From Actinomycetota bacterium (lineage in GTDB: Bacteria > Actinomycetota > Acidimicrobiia > Acidimicrobiales > Ilumatobacteraceae), in the NCBI GenBank assembly GCA_016870295.1, contig VGBY01000021.1, positions 1 to 11,847 on the forward strand: a stretch of 11,847 nt of DNA. The letters are read 5' to 3'. This document shows, in pieces, positions 1 to 5,990 of this stretch (position 1 is the stretch's first letter; each line of letters starts with the position of its first letter). The position numbers and the translations under genes are program-made. The notes beneath the pieces were generated by a model. It did not search any database and was not told the origin of the DNA. It saw only the letters and a program-made list of their open reading frames with translations.

Positions 1-113
1 TCGATGAGCGCCGGAGACGCACGACCGGTGCGCACGGTGACGAATTGGTGTTGCACATGCTCGACGGCCTTTTGCATCTTGTCGAGCGACTCGAGCAGTG
101 TGTCGTCGATCAC
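1..113 (-). CDS. frr: ribosome recycling factor, N-terminal part (cut by window edge)
   Basis: Only the first 37 codons are inside the window. Ribosome recycling factor acts with EF-G in the cytoplasm to split post-termination ribosomes. The visible residues VIDDTLLESLDKM followed by a stretch ending in RTGRASPALI match the family: RTGRASP near residue 30 is the classic N-terminal signature. The start is a GTG whose bases overlap the pyrH TGA stop as GTGA, a four-base overlap suggesting coupled translation. pyrH-frr adjacency is very widely conserved in bacteria. No separate Shine-Dalgarno motif is evident. The rest of the protein (usually about 185 residues) lies to the left of base 1. Identification is firm despite the truncation, because motif and context agree. 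Confidence 0.95.
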   Translation of the reverse strand, partial: MIDDTLLESLDKMQKAVEHVQHQFVTVRTGRASPALI

Positions 114-841
114 GCGACTAGCGTACCGATTTCTTCGCCGTTGAGAATCGCACGCAAGTTGCCCTTTTGCAGCAGATTGAACACGACGATTGGCAGTTTG
201 TTGTCCATACAGAACGTGATTGCAGTGGAGTCCATGACGCGCAGGCCCTTGTTGATTACGTCGAGGTGCGACAACTTCTTGAAGCGCGTCGCACTCTTGT
301 CGATTTTCGGGTCGGCGGAGTAAATGCCATCCACTCCAGAGTGCGTGCCCTTCAGGATCGCCTCTGCTTCGATCTCGGCAGCGCGCAACGCGGCAGCGGT
401 ATCAGTGGTGAAGAACGGGTTGCCCGTACCACCGGCAAGAATCACGATGCGACCCTTCTCCAAGTGGCGTTCACACCGACGACGGATGTACGGCTCGGCG
501 ACTTTCGGCATCTCGACGGCAGTCATCACGCGCGAGTACTGCCCCGCTCGTTCGAGCGCATCCTGTAACGCGAGACCATTGATGACCGTCGCGATCATTC
601 CCATGTAGTCGGCCTGTGCCTGATCCATGCCGCGACCGCTGCCTTTGGTGCCGCGCCAGAAGTTGCCGCCGCCAACCACGACGGCGATGTCGACACCGAA
701 TTCCTCGCGTGCTTCCTTGAGTTCGCCGGCGAGTTGCGCCAAGACATCATTGTCGAGACCAAAACCGGACTTCTCGGCGAGTGCCTCGCCCGACAATTTC
801 AATACCACGCGTTTCCAGCGGGGCTGGGTGCGTGGTGACAT
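110..841 (-). CDS. pyrH: UMP kinase
   Basis: Bacterial UMP kinase of the amino-acid-kinase fold phosphorylates UMP to UDP with ATP, a step of pyrimidine nucleotide synthesis, and normally works as a GTP-activated, UTP-inhibited hexamer. The 243-aa length is normal. Visible motifs are KLSGEAL at 15-21 (phosphate-binding lysine), GGGNFWRG at 57-64, GGTGNPFFTTDTAA at 137-150, VDGIYSADP at 170-178 and MDSTAI at 203-208. The start is an ATG 13 bases after the tsf stop; the protein begins shortly before the first beta strand, as expected. It lies in the rpsB-tsf-pyrH-frr array and its stop overlaps the frr GTG, so it is probably cotranscribed with the translation genes. Regulatory statements come from the family; the motifs are seen directly. 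Confidence 0.97.
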   Translation of the reverse strand: MSPRTQPRWKRVVLKLSGEALAEKSGFGLDNDVLAQLAGELKEAREEFGVDIAVVVGGGNFWRGTKGSGRGMDQAQADYMGMIATVINGLALQDALERAGQYSRVMTAVEMPKVAEPYIRRRCERHLEKGRIVILAGGTGNPFFTTDTAAALRAAEIEAEAILKGTHSGVDGIYSADPKIDKSATRFKKLSHLDVINKGLRVMDSTAITFCMDNKLPIVVFNLLQKGNLRAILNGEEIGTLVA

Positions 842-854
842 GCCGTCTTTGAGA

Positions 855-1643
855 TTACCCGATTTCGATTTGCGCGAACCGCACGATGGATGCCGAGCCG
901 ATTACTTGCTTAACCGACTTCTTGTCATCCTTGGCGTAGGGCTGCTCGAGCAGGCACAGGTCTTTGTAAAAGCCATTGAGCTTGCCTTCGACGATCTTGC
1001 CGATGGCCGCTTCGGGCTTGCCCTCGTTGCGGGTGGCGGTTTCGAGCGTGGCGCGCTCGGCGTCCACTGCCGCAGCCGGCACCTCTTCACGGGTGAGATA
1101 CTTCGGGCGGGCGAATGCAATGTGCACGGCAATGTCGTGCGCCAACTCTTCGGTGGCACCCTTCATCTCGACCACGACCACGTTCACACCGCGGCCACCT
1201 TGGATGTGCACGTAAGAATCCATGACGTTGCCGGCAGCAGCCTCGAAGCGCACGACTTCGCCGAGCTCGATTTTCTCCTTCAACAGAATCTGCAGGTCTT
1301 CGAGTTGCTTTGCGCGTTCGGCAACGGCTGCCGTGCCCTTCGCGCGAACGAGATCGGCGAGTGCTTGCGCTTCGGCAACGAAGGATTCGCTCGATGCAAC
1401 GAAGTCGGTCTCACTCTTCAACTTGACGATTGCTGCGAGCGGGCAGTCGATCGACAGCGCCACAACGCCCTGGTTGTTCTCGCGATCGGATCGCTTCGCG
1501 CTGGCGGCGAGACCCTTCTCGCGCAGCCACTTCTTCGCGGCTTCGACGTCACCGTTCGATTGCTCGAGCGCCTTCTTGCAATCCATCATCCCCGCGCCAG
1601 TCGCCTGGCGGAGGGCTTGCACATCCTTGGCGTTGATGGCCAT
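855..1643 (-). CDS. tsf: translation elongation factor Ts
   Basis: EF-Ts is the cytoplasmic nucleotide exchange factor that regenerates EF-Tu-GTP. The 262-aa product starts MAINAKDVQALRQATGAGM, the typical UBA-like N-terminal domain, followed by DCKKAL and GDVEAAKKWLREKG (to about residue 44). The EF-Tu-contacting signature follows as TDFV at 79-82. The family consensus continues Ala-Arg-Asn, whereas here it reads Ala-Ser-Ser (83-85), a mild departure. The central dimer/subdomain region fills the rest. The ATG overlaps the rpsB TAA by one base (TAATG). The likely ribosome binding site AGGTGAG sits at 1652-1658, eight bases upstream and inside the end of rpsB. Length is within the family range (about 200-290). 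Confidence 0.97.
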   Translation of the reverse strand: MAINAKDVQALRQATGAGMMDCKKALEQSNGDVEAAKKWLREKGLAASAKRSDRENNQGVVALSIDCPLAAIVKLKSETDFVASSESFVAEAQALADLVRAKGTAAVAERAKQLEDLQILLKEKIELGEVVRFEAAAGNVMDSYVHIQGGRGVNVVVVEMKGATEELAHDIAVHIAFARPKYLTREEVPAAAVDAERATLETATRNEGKPEAAIGKIVEGKLNGFYKDLCLLEQPYAKDDKKSVKQVIGSASIVRFAQIEIG

Positions 1644-2470
1644 TAGTTGGACTCACCTGCCAACTTGGCGTCGCGTGTTGCCTGCGCGGCCTTCGCCTCT
1701 TCACGGGCGCGCGCCTGCTCGGCGGCGAACACCGCATTGTCGACGACGGCAGTCGCCGGGTTCTGCACCTGGCCACCGGCCTTCTCGGCGATGAAACGAC
1801 CTTCGGCGATTGCCTCGGCAATCACGCGGGTCATCAACTCGTTGGCGCGGATCGCATCGTCGTTGCCCGGGATCGGGTACTGCACGAGGTCGGGGTTCAC
1901 GTTCGTGTCGACCACTGCGATGACGGGGATGCCGAGCTTGTTTGCTTCGGTCACCGCGAGGTGCTCGGTCTGCGTGTCGAGCACGAAGATGGCATCGGGT
2001 TGACGCACCATGTTGCGGATGCCCGAAAGGTTGCGCTGCAACTTGGCGAGTTCGCGCGACATGAGCAGCGCCTCTTTCTTGGGGATCTGCGCCCACTCCG
2101 GCGAGGCAGAAAGACGCTCGAGTTCGATCATCTTCGTGACGCGCTTGGAGATGGTGCCGAAGTTGGTGAGCATGCCACCGAGCCAACGCTCGTTGATGTA
2201 CGGCATGCCCGACTTCTCCGCGTAGTTCTTGATCGGATCCTGCGCCTGCTTCTTCGTGCCGACGAAGAGCACCACGCCGCCGCCCGATGCGAGTTGGCGA
2301 ACGAAACTGTACGCAGCTTCGATGCGCTGGAGCGTCTGCTCCAAGTCGATGATGTAGATGCCGTTGCGCTCACCATGAATGAAGCGCTCCATCTTCGGGT
2401 GCCAACGCTGGGTCTGGTGGCCGAAGTGCAGGCCCGCCTCGAGCATCTGGCGCATACTGATGATTGCCAT
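1643..2470 (-). CDS. rpsB: 30S ribosomal protein S2
   Basis: S2 is a late-binding 30S subunit protein contacting 16S rRNA and S1. The 275-aa product starts MAIISMRQMLEAGLHFGHQT, and the S2 signature LEAGLHFGHQTQRWHPKM is complete at 10-27. Further conserved blocks are GIYIIDLEQT (37-46), LFVGTKKQAQ (68-77), YINERWLGGMLTN (91-103) and the second signature PVIAVVDTNVNP followed by PIPGNDDAIRA. A C-terminal tail of about 30 residues is rich in Ala, Arg and Glu, longer than in the E. coli protein (about 240 aa) but common in actinobacteria. The ATG is preceded by a strong AAGGAG six bases upstream. It is the first gene of the rpsB-tsf-pyrH-frr group, with a 135-bp non-coding leader upstream that can fold (see the leader entry). 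Confidence 0.98.
   Translation of the reverse strand: MAIISMRQMLEAGLHFGHQTQRWHPKMERFIHGERNGIYIIDLEQTLQRIEAAYSFVRQLASGGGVVLFVGTKKQAQDPIKNYAEKSGMPYINERWLGGMLTNFGTISKRVTKMIELERLSASPEWAQIPKKEALLMSRELAKLQRNLSGIRNMVRQPDAIFVLDTQTEHLAVTEANKLGIPVIAVVDTNVNPDLVQYPIPGNDDAIRANELMTRVIAEAIAEGRFIAEKAGGQVQNPATAVVDNAVFAAEQARAREEAKAAQATRDAKLAGESN
1645..1665 (-). promoter_or_regulatory. hairpin presenting the tsf ribosome binding site
   Basis: Read on the minus strand, AGTTGG and CCAACT form a perfect six-base stem around a nine-base loop that contains AGGTGAG, the best Shine-Dalgarno match for tsf. The structure spans the last rpsB codons and ends just before the TAATG stop/start junction. The pairing is seen in sequence; a role in tuning the S2 to EF-Ts ratio or in coupling is inference. 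Confidence 0.4.
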
Positions 2471-2476
2471 GACTAT

Positions 2477-2485
2477 CTCCTTCCT
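2477..2485 (-). promoter_or_regulatory. strong ribosome binding site of rpsB
   Basis: On the minus strand the sequence AGGAAGGAG lies here, with the core AAGGAG six bases from the rpsB ATG. It is the strongest Shine-Dalgarno in the window, fitting a highly expressed ribosomal protein, and it fixes the rpsB start. Its first three bases also belong to the 3' arm of the leader stem described separately. Confidence 0.8.
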
Positions 2486-2525
2486 GTGGTTAGGGCTCGC
2501 ACCGTTGCGCCAAAGCGACCACAGG
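2483..2525 (-). promoter_or_regulatory. candidate rpsB mRNA leader structure
   Basis: Read on the minus strand, CCTGTGGT (2525-2518) and ACCACAGG (2490-2483) are a perfect eight-base inverted repeat enclosing 27 bases. Directly inside, CGC and GCG can extend the stem after an asymmetric bulge, and GCGC/GTGC can form a small apical stem. The 3' arm abuts and slightly overlaps the rpsB Shine-Dalgarno. Many ribosomal protein operons are autoregulated through such leaders, and an S2-responsive rpsB leader is known in gammaproteobacteria. Whether this one binds S2 is inference. The remaining gap (2526-2605) shows no convincing -35/-10 pair to my eye, although an rpsB promoter is expected there. 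Confidence 0.45.
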
Positions 2526-2605
2526 TTGCGGTACGAGAATGTTGGTGAATTGCGGAGTGGACGCTATCGGGCGATTCGTGGGCTGCGGACGCGTGATTGG
2601 CCCGG

Positions 2606-3064
2606 TCAACACCGACCGGCAGGAACCGTGCCCAAGGTGACGCGAAAGCGCGGCGCGGCGCTGCCGTGACGACCGGGGGCTGAATTCGTCACCATCGTCA
2701 GCGGATCGACGTACCGCTCGCCGATGCGCACCCCGAGGAAGAGGTCGGTCGCCACGCGCCCCAGGTGCTCACCGCGCACCACGCGGTCGCCGCGCGACAC
2801 CGAGATGGCAGCCAGCCCGCCATAGGTGACACGCACTCGTGCATCACTCGCCGCACGCACCACCACATAGTTGCGTCCGCCAACCTGACCGGCAAAGGTG
2901 ACGATGCCGCTCAGCCCGGCGGCGAGCGGCAAATCCGGCACGACGGCGAGTTCGAGCCCGCGGTTGCCGGCACAACGATCACACTCTGGCGCGCGAAACG
3001 GGTCGACCACCTGGGCGCCGCTCGGCAACACCAGGCACGCGGCAACAGCGAAGGCGGCGATCAT
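2606..3064 (-). CDS. small exported M23/LytM-like protein, apparently non-catalytic
   Basis: The 152-aa product has a hydrophobic N terminus (IAAFAVAACLVLPSGA, about residues 2-17), so it is probably exported; VAAC at 6-9 could be a weak lipobox, but no positive n-region precedes it. The mature part follows the LytM/M23 beta fold: NRGLELA (where active enzymes have HRGIDLA), then GIVTFAGQVGGRNYVVV, VTYGGL, VSRGDRVVRGEHLGRV and LFLGVRIGERYVDP. The zinc ligands are missing: His to Asn and Asp to Glu in the first motif, and HxH replaced by Asp-Leu-Phe in the last. It may therefore bind or regulate cell-wall hydrolases instead of cutting peptidoglycan (inference). An M23 gene between whiG and rpsB is typical of actinobacteria. 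The start is uncertain: the ATG lies at an 11-bp tandem duplication and lacks a Shine-Dalgarno. Confidence 0.8.
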   Translation of the reverse strand: MIAAFAVAACLVLPSGAQVVDPFRAPECDRCAGNRGLELAVVPDLPLAAGLSGIVTFAGQVGGRNYVVVRAASDARVRVTYGGLAAISVSRGDRVVRGEHLGRVATDLFLGVRIGERYVDPLTMVTNSAPGRHGSAAPRFRVTLGTVPAGRC

Positions 3065-3082
3065 GTGGCGATCATGTGGCGA
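3061..3082. repeat. 11-bp perfect tandem duplication at the LytM-like start codon
   Basis: The unit tcatgtggcga occurs twice without a gap (3061-3071 and 3072-3082). A third, partial match (ggcga) precedes it. Each copy carries an ATG on the minus strand. The outer ATG opens a four-codon frame (Met-Ile-Ala-Thr) whose TGA at 3063-3061 overlaps the ATG of the LytM-like gene as ATGA. This could be simple slippage or a reinitiation micro-leader. Confidence 0.85.
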
Positions 3083-3102
3083 TCGTGCGGCGCGACGTAC
3101 CG

Positions 3103-3867
3103 TCAGCGGAAGTCGGCGGCGGCCAGATGGCCGCGCAATTGCAACACTGCCTTGGCGTGTATCTGCGACACGCGACTCTCCGTCACATCGAGCACTTCAC
3201 CGATCTGACCGAACGTGAGATTTTCCTCGTAATACAACAACAACGTCGTGCGTTCGCGTTCGGGCAACTTGCGAATGGCATCGCGCATGGCGCGGCGCAG
3301 TTCGCCCGACTCGATTGCTGCGTCGGGGTTGGTTGCGCGCTGAAAGTCGCTGGTCTCGGGCATCGCGTGTGAATCGAGGGCCACATGGTCGAGTGGACCA
3401 ATCGCGCTCGACGCAACATCCGCCAACCACTCGTTGAGTTCGTCAACCGTGATCGACAGACGCTCGGCAATCTCGGCGTCGGTGGCGGGGCGACCGAGAT
3501 CGTTTTGTAGTTGGGCGATTGCCACTTCGATCTGTCGCGAACGCGCACGCACCGAGCGCGGCACCCAGTCGAGGGCGCGCAGACTGTCGAGGATTGCGCC
3601 GCGAATGCGCGGCACTGCATACGACTCGAACTTCACGCCTTCGGTCGGGGCAAAACGATCGATGGCCTGCACGAGACCGACCATGCCGGCACTGACGAGA
3701 TCGTTCGTCTCCACTCGTTTCGGCAAACCCGCCGACAAACGGCCGGCGACGAACTTGACGAGTGATGCGTAGTGCACCACCAACCAATCGCGTGCCGGCG
3801 GATGCTGCGTGTCGTGCCATCGCTTCCACGCTTCGTCGAGCGTGAGCCGTTCGGGTCGCGGATTCAT
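3103..3867 (-). CDS. whiG: sigma-28 family RNA polymerase sigma factor (WhiG/FliA type)
   Basis: A 254-aa sigma-70 family factor of the FliA/WhiG class. Region 2 runs from about 29 to 100, with [30 protein letters not shown] and [21 protein letters not shown] (core binding, -10 recognition). Region 3 follows ([17 protein letters not shown] and a helix-turn-helix near [16 protein letters not shown]). Region 4 (198-246) contains [22 protein letters not shown] and the -35-reading helix [18 protein letters not shown]. The start ATG overlaps the xerC stop as ATGA; an open frame runs further upstream but is merely antisense-free space inside xerC and dprA. In Streptomyces, WhiG drives aerial hyphae into sporulation and sits in this same neighbourhood. 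In non-sporulating or flagellated relatives it may control motility. No flagellar genes lie in the window, so the regulon here is unknown. Confidence 0.92.
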   Translation of the reverse strand: MNPRPERLTLDEAWKRWHDTQHPPARDWLVVHYASLVKFVAGRLSAGLPKRVETNDLVSAGMVGLVQAIDRFAPTEGVKFESYAVPRIRGAILDSLRALDWVPRSVRARSRQIEVAIAQLQNDLGRPATDAEIAERLSITVDELNEWLADVASSAIGPLDHVALDSHAMPETSDFQRATNPDAAIESGELRRAMRDAIRKLPERERTTLLLYYEENLTFGQIGEVLDVTESRVSQIHAKAVLQLRGHLAAADFR

Positions 3868-4772
3868 GCGCGTGGGTGCGACGCCCCGTACGCCGTCTTC
3901 AATCGTTCCTTGCTCACGTGGGTGTAGCGCTGCGTGGTAGCGACATCGGCGTGGCCGAGCAGTTCTTGCACCGTGCGCAGGTCGGCGCCGTTGTCCAACA
4001 GGTGCGTGGCGAAGGTGTGGCGCAAGGCGTGCGGGTGTGTCGGCGACATCGCGCGATCGTCGATCAGGCGGCGCACATCGCGCGGCGTGATGCGTCGCCC
4101 ACGATGATTGAGGAACAACGCCAGGTCGTCGACCGTCGTCGTGCGCGCGCGGCCCGACTCCGACTCGCCCACTACTTCGTGACGCAACTTCACCCAGTCG
4201 CGAATCGCCTCGACCGACGGTTTGCTGACCGGCACTTGGCGCTCCTTGCTGCCTTTGCCCATCACACGCACCACGCAGCGGCGCGCGTCGACGGAGTCCA
4301 CGTCGAGGGCGCACAACTCGCTGACGCGCAGGCCGCTGCCGTACAACATCTCCACCACCGCATCGTCGCGCAGGTGCCGCCAACGCGGATGTTCGGGGGG
4401 ATGGCGTTCCAACAATGTGCGTAGTTGCTCGCCGGTCAGCACCTTCGGCAGACGGCCCTTGTCGGCGGGCGTCTTCACGCCGAGCGTCGGGTCGACCTTC
4501 ACCTTGCCGTTGCGCGACAGCCATCCGAAGTAGCGGCCGAGTGCCGCCTTTTTGCGGGCGATGCTGCGGCGCGCCAACTTGCTCGTGGTGAGAAACGCAA
4601 CATACGAGCGCACGTGCGACTTGGTGACCTGCGTCGGACCCTTCACGCCGTGGCGCTCGACCCATTCGGAGAACAGCCGCACGTCGCGCTGATACGCGCT
4701 CACCGTATTGCTGGCGGATGCGGTGAGGGAGGTGACGAAGCCGGCGATATTCCATCGATCGGTCGCGCTCAC
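3864..4772 (-). CDS. xerC: tyrosine recombinase XerC/XerD family
   Basis: A 302-aa site-specific tyrosine recombinase, expected to resolve chromosome dimers at dif. The N-terminal SAM-like core-binding domain occupies roughly 8-95 ([31 protein letters not shown]). The catalytic domain has every expected residue with the spacing of E. coli XerD: Arg149 in [10 protein letters not shown], Lys173 in [10 protein letters not shown], His248 and Arg251 in [14 protein letters not shown], His274 in LLGHADV and nucleophile Tyr283 in TTQRYTHV. The start is GTG three bases after the dprA stop; the AAAGG before it is too close to be a good Shine-Dalgarno, suggesting translational coupling. The stop overlaps the whiG ATG. 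Length and complete motifs argue for the housekeeping Xer protein and against a phage integrase. XerC versus XerD cannot be decided from this sequence. Confidence 0.93.
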   Translation of the reverse strand: MSATDRWNIAGFVTSLTASASNTVSAYQRDVRLFSEWVERHGVKGPTQVTKSHVRSYVAFLTTSKLARRSIARKKAALGRYFGWLSRNGKVKVDPTLGVKTPADKGRLPKVLTGEQLRTLLERHPPEHPRWRHLRDDAVVEMLYGSGLRVSELCALDVDSVDARRCVVRVMGKGSKERQVPVSKPSVEAIRDWVKLRHEVVGESESGRARTTTVDDLALFLNHRGRRITPRDVRRLIDDRAMSPTHPHALRHTFATHLLDNGADLRTVQELLGHADVATTQRYTHVSKERLKTAYGASHPRA

Positions 4773-4775
4773 CTT

Positions 4776-5990
4776 TCAAACGGTAGTTGCCGCGCGCATC
4801 GCGAGCAGCGCCTCCCACCATCCACCGTTGACCACTGCCCAACCCTGCGCATCGAGACGGCCGAGGCTCATCGCGACGTCTTGCAGCGGAAGATTGACCT
4901 CGGCGACGATTTGCTCGAAGGTCATCGGCCGGCGCGCGAGCGCATCGAGCACGACTCGGTCGGCGGGCAACGGTCGCGTGCGCGCATCGCTGCTGGCGGC
5001 ATGGCGATGATGGTCGAGACCGAGCGCAACCATCACATCGGTGGCATCGCACACCGTTGCGGCACCGTCGGAGATCAACGCATTGGTGCCGGCGCTCGTC
5101 TCGCTGTGCGGCGAGCCCGGCACGGCCATCACCGTCACCCCGCGTTGGGCGGCCTCTTCGACGGTGATCATCGAGCCGCCGGTGGCCCGAGACTCGACCA
5201 CGACGAGAATCTCGCTGACCGCAGCAAGGATGCGATTGCGCAACGGGAACCGAAAAGCGTCGGGCGCGCAGCCTGGCGGCGACTCACCGATGATCACGCC
5301 GCGCTCGGCGACGTGCTGCCAGAGGGCGGCGTGTTCGCGCGGGTACACCACATCCAGCCCCGACGCGACTACGGCAATCGGTGCACCGGTGGTCGTGGGG
5401 GCGTCGCGTTGCGTGTCGTCGTCATCCGCGCTGCGACTGATGACCCCACGATGTGCGGCTGCGTCGATGCCGCGCGCCAAGCCCGACACCACCGAGACAC
5501 CGTTCTGGGCCAGGTCGCTCCCGAGTTGTCGCGCAAAGTGTCGCCCCGCCGCGCTCGCCGCACGCGTGCCGATGATGCCCACCCGGCGATTGGTGAAGGC
5601 TGCGAGATTGCCGCGCGCGAACAACACCGCGGGTGCGGCGAAGTCGTCGCGCAGCGAGGCGGGATACTCCGCGTCGCTCGCCAACAACACACGAATGTTG
5701 CCAGCGTGCAGTGACTCGGCCATCTGGTCGAGTAGTTGCGAAGTCGCAGCACGTCGCACGACATGGTGCAGGTTGTCGTACTGCAATACCGCGGCGATGT
5801 GTGCGGGAGCACGCACTTCGCCACGCACGACGTGCCAGGTGGACATCACACCGAGTGCACCGATGAACGTGCGCAGGCGCTGCGGCCCGATGCCAGGCAG
5901 CGCGGCGATGGCGGCGGCAACGACTCGCTCGTCGTGATTGATGTGCGCGCCGAGCGCATCGGACGCGTCGGGCACGGCACCGGCCGGCAT
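4776..5990 (-). CDS. dprA: DNA processing protein DprA (Smf)
   Basis: DprA binds incoming single-stranded DNA and loads RecA during natural transformation; it is also kept in many species not known to be competent. The 404-aa product has an N-terminal helix-hairpin-helix (LPGIGPQRLR, 31-40) and a Rossmann-like core with VGIIGTRAAS (137-146), SGLARGIDAAAHRG (169-182), VVASGLDVVYP (207-217), FPLRNRILAAVSEILVVVES (248-267), GGSMITVEEAAQRG (271-284) and AVPGSP (289-294). A C-terminal winged-helix (DML1-like) domain lies at about 343-395. An acidic, low-complexity insert (about 187-203, with four consecutive Asp) separates two core strands and is not part of the usual fold. The start overlaps the comM stop by one base (TGATG), and it is followed closely by xerC, so comM-dprA-xerC-whiG are probably one transcript. 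Confidence 0.95.
   Translation of the reverse strand: MPAGAVPDASDALGAHINHDERVVAAAIAALPGIGPQRLRTFIGALGVMSTWHVVRGEVRAPAHIAAVLQYDNLHHVVRRAATSQLLDQMAESLHAGNIRVLLASDAEYPASLRDDFAAPAVLFARGNLAAFTNRRVGIIGTRAASAAGRHFARQLGSDLAQNGVSVVSGLARGIDAAAHRGVISRSADDDDTQRDAPTTTGAPIAVVASGLDVVYPREHAALWQHVAERGVIIGESPPGCAPDAFRFPLRNRILAAVSEILVVVESRATGGSMITVEEAAQRGVTVMAVPGSPHSETSAGTNALISDGAATVCDATDVMVALGLDHHRHAASSDARTRPLPADRVVLDALARRPMTFEQIVAEVNLPLQDVAMSLGRLDAQGWAVVNGGWWEALLAMRAATTV

Noticed and set aside
627..1646. 339-aa plus-strand open frame opposite pyrH and tsf
   Set aside because: It lies antisense to two conserved genes, shows no domain pattern, and long antisense frames are expected in GC-rich coding DNA.
2602..2619. 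Hairpin (six-base stem CCGGTC/GACCGG) at the end of the LytM-like gene as a terminator
   Set aside because: It spans the stop codon, has a short stem and no T-run follows on the minus strand.
3868..5052. In-frame upstream extension of whiG
   Set aside because: It would overlap all of xerC; composition is arginine-rich shadow sequence and family alignment begins at the ATG overlapping the xerC stop.
4425..5714. 429-aa plus-strand open frame opposite xerC and dprA
   Set aside because: Histidine/arginine-rich composition is typical of a shadow frame; both opposing genes are certain.
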